From positions 62,001 to 126,000 of the forward strand of contig CAZZMO010000002.1 in assembly GCA_964655475.1 (NCBI GenBank): a stretch of 64,000 nt of DNA, in the 5' to 3' direction. The stretch is from VGMA01 sp964655475 (lineage in GTDB: Bacteria; Chlamydiota; Chlamydiia; Chlamydiales; VGMA01). The position numbers and the translations under genes were made by a program. Position 1 is the first letter of the stretch; every line of letters starts with the position of its first letter. Below the pieces are notes generated by a model that was not told the origin of the DNA, made no database searches, and worked only from the letters and a program-made list of their open reading frames with translations. Below are positions 60,578 through 64,000 of this stretch, piece after piece.

Positions 60578-61936
60578 TTAACAATCTTTGTAGTAGGCAA
60601 GGGCCTTTTTTGACTCGATGGCATGGTCCACGATAGGAAGTGGATAGCGAGATGTTTTGGGCTCTTTATACCAGTTGTGGATCGTTTTCGGCTCCTTATT
60701 TTCCAGCTCGGGCACCCACTTCTTAATGTACTCACAATCAGGATCGAAGTTCAGCTGTTGTGACCAAGGGTTGAAAATCCTAAAGTAGGGTTGAGCATCA
60801 CAACCTGTGCTGGCTGACCATTGCCAGTTACCATTATTCAGAGCAGGGTCGTAGTCGATGAGATGCTTTGCAAAGTACAGTTCCCCTTGTTGCCATGAGA
60901 TATGAAGGTCTTTGACTAGAAAAGAAGCGACAATCATCCTAACGCGGTTATGCATGTACCCAGTTTGATTGAGTTGACGCATCCCCGCATCGACAATAGG
61001 AAAGCCTGTCGTTCCTTCACACCAGTGTTTAAAAAGAGCTGAATTCTTTTCCCATTCTAATTGGTCATATTTTTTATGGAAGCAGCCAGAGAAAACATGA
61101 GGGAAGTAGAAGGAGATTGAGTAGAAAAAATCCCTCCAATAAAGAGATCGAACTAGTCCATGATTCTCTCCAAGGCTTTTTACAAACGCGTGGTAGGCTT
61201 CTCTTGGAGAGATAGTCGTGAATTTCAAATGGGGAGAGAGGTGAGTCGTGGAATCTTTGGCGGGGAAATTTCTCTCCGTTTCATAAAAGGTAAAGTGAGA
61301 CAGCTTCTTTAAGATCTTCAAGGCCTCTTTTCGCCCCCCTTTTTGAATATCCTTTCTCTTAGGGAGGATTTCGCTTAGAATAGAGGAATCTCTAGCAAAG
61401 CTTATCGCTACTTTCCAGTAATTGTGGTGGGAGTTTTTCTTCGGCAGGTCCACATCCATTTTCAGAGCATTTTTATGAAAGGGGGTGAAGATTGTATAAG
61501 GCTCACCATTCGCTTTTAGAAGCTCTTCAGGAGGGTGAAGTGATAAGTCATTCAAGCTTTTAAAAGAGACGTTCTTTTCTTTAGAGATCTTTTCAATTTT
61601 TCTGTCTCGAGCAATGCTATAGGGAGTGAAGTCTCGATTGAGAACAACGAGATCGACCCCGAGCTTTTCAATGCAATCTCCGATCACTTTTTCAGGGTGG
61701 TCGTAGAAGTAAAAGAGTTTCCCTCCCATCTCTTTCAGATCGCTCTCGAGATCTTCGAGCGATTCGATCATGAACTGAAGGGAAAAATCACTCCGATAGG
61801 GATTCTTTTCAATCTGCTCAGGGGTAAAGATGAAGATAGGGATCACCTCTTTTGCATTTTCTAGAGCAAAGAGAAGTCCACTATTGTCGTGGATGCGGAG
61901 ATCCCGCCTAAAAATAAAAACGGCTTTTTGGTACAT
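60578..61936 (-). CDS. phrB: Deoxyribodipyrimidine photolyase
   Basis: About 452 residues from ATG 61936 (MYQKAVFIFRRDLR); a TTG 33 bases earlier is within the SOUL gene overlap. It splits cyclobutane pyrimidine dimers using light. An N-terminal antenna-domain start FRRDLRIHDN, and FAD-binding signature blocks GFPIVDAGMRQL, MHNRVRMIVASFLVKDL and DYDPALNNGNWQW. This is the class I CPD type. A light-driven repair enzyme is unexpected in an intracellular bacterium but is known in some environmental chlamydiae. Confidence 0.95.
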   Translation of the reverse strand: MYQKAVFIFRRDLRIHDNSGLLFALENAKEVIPIFIFTPEQIEKNPYRSDFSLQFMIESLEDLESDLKEMGGKLFYFYDHPEKVIGDCIEKLGVDLVVLNRDFTPYSIARDRKIEKISKEKNVSFKSLNDLSLHPPEELLKANGEPYTIFTPFHKNALKMDVDLPKKNSHHNYWKVAISFARDSSILSEILPKRKDIQKGGRKEALKILKKLSHFTFYETERNFPAKDSTTHLSPHLKFTTISPREAYHAFVKSLGENHGLVRSLYWRDFFYSISFYFPHVFSGCFHKKYDQLEWEKNSALFKHWCEGTTGFPIVDAGMRQLNQTGYMHNRVRMIVASFLVKDLHISWQQGELYFAKHLIDYDPALNNGNWQWSASTGCDAQPYFRIFNPWSQQLNFDPDCEYIKKWVPELENKEPKTIHNWYKEPKTSRYPLPIVDHAIESKKALAYYKDC

Positions 61937-61944
61937 ATACTGAG

Positions 61945-62529
61945 TTATTTTCTTTTGATATCGAGCCAAATTTCATTGCGTCTAAAAATCGGTAAAGTCC
62001 ATGGAGGATTGTAGAAGGCATAAGTGGGACTTGATGTAGACTGGATCCTTTTTTTCTTTAAAAAGCTCGTCAATAATGAGAGGTGCTTTTCGAGATTTTC
62101 CCGTTCTGGTTTGCCAGAGAAACGGATCGTTGCTTTAGTAGCAGCAGGAAGCTTTCTCAAGCGGATGTCTCGATCTTTTGGTTTAGGTAAGGTCTCTAAT
62201 GTGTGCTTTTTTGGCATGAGAAAATAGATGTTCCAAAAGCCAGCTCCCTCTTGTTGAAGGACAGGAGAGGTCATTGCGATTTTTTTGGAAGAGAGGTTTT
62301 CCCCGAAAATATAGCGGGCTACTCGAATAAACCCTTCTCGAATCGACTCTTTCCTTCCCCCTTTTGCTTTGGTTTCAGCGACTATTAAAGGAGGGTACTC
62401 TCTAATTTCGATAGAGCCCTCTTTTTCAAGGGTCTGATACTTTGGTCTTCTAGCAATTTTTTTATATTTCCTCCATGTGAGGAAAAGGATCGAGAGGAGG
62501 AGAATAGATAAAAAGAGGGTTAATCCCAT
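61945..62529 (-). CDS. SOUL-family haem-binding-like protein
   Basis: 194 residues. An N-terminal membrane helix (about 3-20) precedes the SOUL domain: IEIREYPPLIVAET, REGFIRVARYIFGENLSSKKIAMTSPV, and a final PPWTLPIFRRNEIWLDI, matching the family (yevR.y....va...........f..L..Yi.G.N....kI.mt.PV). SOUL proteins bind haem or porphyrin, with unclear role in bacteria. It lies between the photolyase and a secreted protein in one minus-strand operon. Confidence 0.85.
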   Translation of the reverse strand: MGLTLFLSILLLSILFLTWRKYKKIARRPKYQTLEKEGSIEIREYPPLIVAETKAKGGRKESIREGFIRVARYIFGENLSSKKIAMTSPVLQQEGAGFWNIYFLMPKKHTLETLPKPKDRDIRLRKLPAATKATIRFSGKPERENLEKHLSLLTSFLKKKRIQSTSSPTYAFYNPPWTLPIFRRNEIWLDIKRK

Positions 62530-63203
62530 ATAACACTCGAAGGGAGAAGAGTTTTGAGTTCTACAATTCGTTTTTGAATCTCTGGGTGATCGCTAGGGCC
62601 AAACCAGAGGGCGTAGTTAGCATTTTCTTGAGGATCGTTTGCTTGTGTCATCTTGATAGAGAAGATGAATTGGCGCCCTTCAAGATCTTTAAAAGAATAT
62701 GTAGCTCCGATGAGGTGTAAAGAGATACTTTCTAATTGAATAGGGCGATCAAATAAATGTTCACTATACTCAGAAAGAGCCTTTTTATAGATTTCTTGCT
62801 CACTTAGAGAACGCTTAGAGAAACCAGAATTAGGGTAGACGATGTAGAGGTTTGCCCCTTCTTCTAGATAGCCTCGGATGATCCCAGCTCTTGGGGTTGC
62901 CCCTTTTTCTGAGCAAAGGGGTGTAGCTGGCATCGGCGTGTGAATGATCCCTTCGAGAGATCGAATGCTTTTGCCGAGCTCTTTAGCTAAAAATTTTTCC
63001 ACTATTCCCTGCAGAGTAACAAAGGGGGTTCTGATCTCAGCGTCTTTGCCCCTGGCTTCGAAATAGCCATCTTTCAGGAGGGTCTCAAAGATAGGATCTA
63101 GGGAAGTATGCTCTGTCTCAACTCTGATCTGCTCTTCTACAGAGCTTATTTTTGCAGTGAGAATCCCTGTAAAAGAGAGGAGGAAGACAAGTACTTTTTT
63201 CAT
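62520..63203 (-). CDS. Exported protein of unknown function
   Basis: About 227 residues from ATG 63203 (MKKVLVFLLSFTGILTAKI, a signal peptide); the frame is open back to 63284 without signal or ribosome site. Soluble mixed alpha/beta mature part with GIIRGYLEEGANLYIVYPNSGFSKRSLSEQEIYKKAL and a final SSVIWD. Not recognised. The stop overlaps the SOUL gene start by 10 bases, so it is the first gene of the operon SOUL-photolyase. Confidence 0.6.
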   Translation of the reverse strand: MKKVLVFLLSFTGILTAKISSVEEQIRVETEHTSLDPIFETLLKDGYFEARGKDAEIRTPFVTLQGIVEKFLAKELGKSIRSLEGIIHTPMPATPLCSEKGATPRAGIIRGYLEEGANLYIVYPNSGFSKRSLSEQEIYKKALSEYSEHLFDRPIQLESISLHLIGATYSFKDLEGRQFIFSIKMTQANDPQENANYALWFGPSDHPEIQKRIVELKTLLPSSVIWD

Positions 63204-63296
63204 ATGGTTCAAATGGTAGCAGAAGAGAAAATTTTCTGGTAGGTTATCCTTTCGGCTGTTACCATTGAATCGCGAATTATACATTTAAGAGAAGTT

Positions 63297-63545
63297 ATGA
63301 CCACAGAAAATGAAGAAACATTAGCAGAAGCTCTATTCCAAGAGCTTGTAACTGTTGTAAATAAGCACGCTAGTAAAGTATCTTTTGAAGATACAGTAGC
63401 TGTTCTACAGTCTATCGTTGTTAGCTTAGCATGCAGCTCTACCCCTTCTAGAGAAGAGGCTTCAGAGTTCTTACATGAGCTCGTCGATGAGTGTCTAGAA
63501 GTTGTCGATGACGAAGAGTGCGACGGCGTAGAAATCGAAGAATAA
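63297..63545 (+). CDS. Small acidic protein, unknown
   Basis: 82 residues, strongly acidic (C-terminus LEVVDDEECDGVEIEE), with a helical middle (TEELQ...VAVLQSIVVSLACSS). No signal peptide, not recognised. AGAG precedes ATG 63297. It ends 3 bases before the methyltransferase gene, so the two are likely co-transcribed. Confidence 0.55.
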   Translation: MTTENEETLAEALFQELVTVVNKHASKVSFEDTVAVLQSIVVSLACSSTPSREEASEFLHELVDECLEVVDDEECDGVEIEE

Positions 63546-63548
63546 GCG

Positions 63549-64000
63549 ATGCATTACAAGGAGCAGACTCGTCAAAGCTATCAAGAAATAGCTATTGAAT
63601 ATGCATCCAGGGTTGCCGATTTGGCCCCCATGCCTTCCATAGAGAAGTATATGAGTCTGCTCCCTTCAAACCCATCGATACTAGATATCGGATGCGGATC
63701 AGGCAGAGATGCTAAAATTTTTTCTGACAAAGGGGCAAAGGTTACAGGGATCGATTTCTGTGAAAATCTCTTGTCTATAGCTAAAGTTCACGCCAGCGAA
63801 GCAACTTTTATCCTCATGGACATGGAAGAGCTTTCCTTTTTACCATCCTCTTTTGATGGTGCATGGGCCGCTTCCTCTCTCGTTCATCTATCTAAAGAAT
63901 CACTCCCTATTCTGTTTGCAAAAGTATATGCAGTCCTCAAAGTGGGAGGCCATTTCTACTTTACCTTGAAAAAGGGGACTGGGGAAGGGATTGAAAAAGA
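63549..64000 (+). CDS. Class I SAM methyltransferase, partial at right edge
   Basis: The first about 150 residues of a methyltransferase that runs off the window. SAM-binding motif I SILDIGCGSGRDAKIFSDKGAKVTGID, then motif III-like ILMDMEEL and the catalytic-side AAWASSLVHL-type block (GAWAASSLVHLSK). ATG 63549 follows the small acidic gene after 3 bases. The family is the UbiE/type 11 group; the substrate and the C-terminal half are outside the window. Confidence 0.85.
   Translation, partial: MHYKEQTRQSYQEIAIEYASRVADLAPMPSIEKYMSLLPSNPSILDIGCGSGRDAKIFSDKGAKVTGIDFCENLLSIAKVHASEATFILMDMEELSFLPSSFDGAWAASSLVHLSKESLPILFAKVYAVLKVGGHFYFTLKKGTGEGIEK

Overview
This window looks like the chromosome of an environmental (non-Chlamydiaceae) member of the Chlamydiae, probably near the Simkania/Parachlamydia group. 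The placement is an inference from gene content. There is a type III secretion translocator operon with an LcrH/SycD-type chaperone, a SET-domain protein resembling the chlamydial histone methyltransferase NUE, a DASS-type dicarboxylate carrier, a Kdo transferase, and many unrecognised proteins that look lineage-specific. A full-length aconitase argues against Chlamydiaceae, which lack the first TCA enzymes. Coding is dense on both strands. No gap without a gene reaches 300 bases, and I saw no insertion sequence, integrase, rRNA or CRISPR array.

Layout. 1-3.3 kb: truncated ABC exporter, a secreted acidic protein, the alkylation-repair pair tag/ogt, and a beta-barrel protein. 3.3-7.5 kb: tandem 685/684-residue paralogs with a GxSxG motif. 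7.4-11.6 kb: FMO-type monooxygenase, a D-amino-acid-oxidase relative whose signature motifs are in swapped order, and tandem HAD phosphatases. 11.7-14.8 kb: three-gene ABC-2 transporter and an exported beta-carbonic anhydrase. 14.9-19.1 kb: RusA-like nuclease, Cys-cluster protein, MFS carrier, glycosyltransferase-like protein and sugar nucleotidyltransferase. 19.2-22.8 kb: a 720-residue unknown and a PAP2 phosphatase bracketed by two small paralogs. 22.9-26.2 kb: mlaE-mlaF-mlaD-yqgE. 26.2-28.7 kb: type III translocator operon. 28.8-31.7 kb: hemL, nfeD-like, floA and a small membrane protein. 31.7-35.3 kb: unknowns, including a second diverged tandem pair. 35.4-40.0 kb: adk, PspC, RluA-type synthase, RDD protein, mnmA. 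40-46.4 kb: GH63-like glucosidase, exported hydrolase, SET protein, DASS carrier, aroE. 46.5-50.6 kb: aconitase, two Cys-rich microproteins, winged-helix-like protein. 50.6-58.6 kb: SLC12-type carrier, leuS, waaA and two EamA carriers. 58.7-58.9 kb: initiator tRNA-Met plus a second CAU tRNA. 59-64 kb: repeat protein, methyltransferases, photolyase, SOUL protein, small acidic protein.

Genes are packed in short operons with 1-28 base overlaps, and several convergent pairs overlap at their 3' ends. GTG and TTG starts at stop-start overlaps (30031, 31445, 59797) suggest translational coupling. Themes are envelope lipid and LPS work (Mla, WaaA, PAP2), metabolite exchange with a host (EamA, DASS, SLC12, ABC-2), central metabolism (aconitase, adk, hemL, aroE), DNA repair, and candidate host-directed proteins. 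The most unusual observations are the permuted oxidase, a HemL that lacks its gating-loop segment, a LeuRS with a shortened editing domain, and the expanded small Cys-rich and tandem unknown families.
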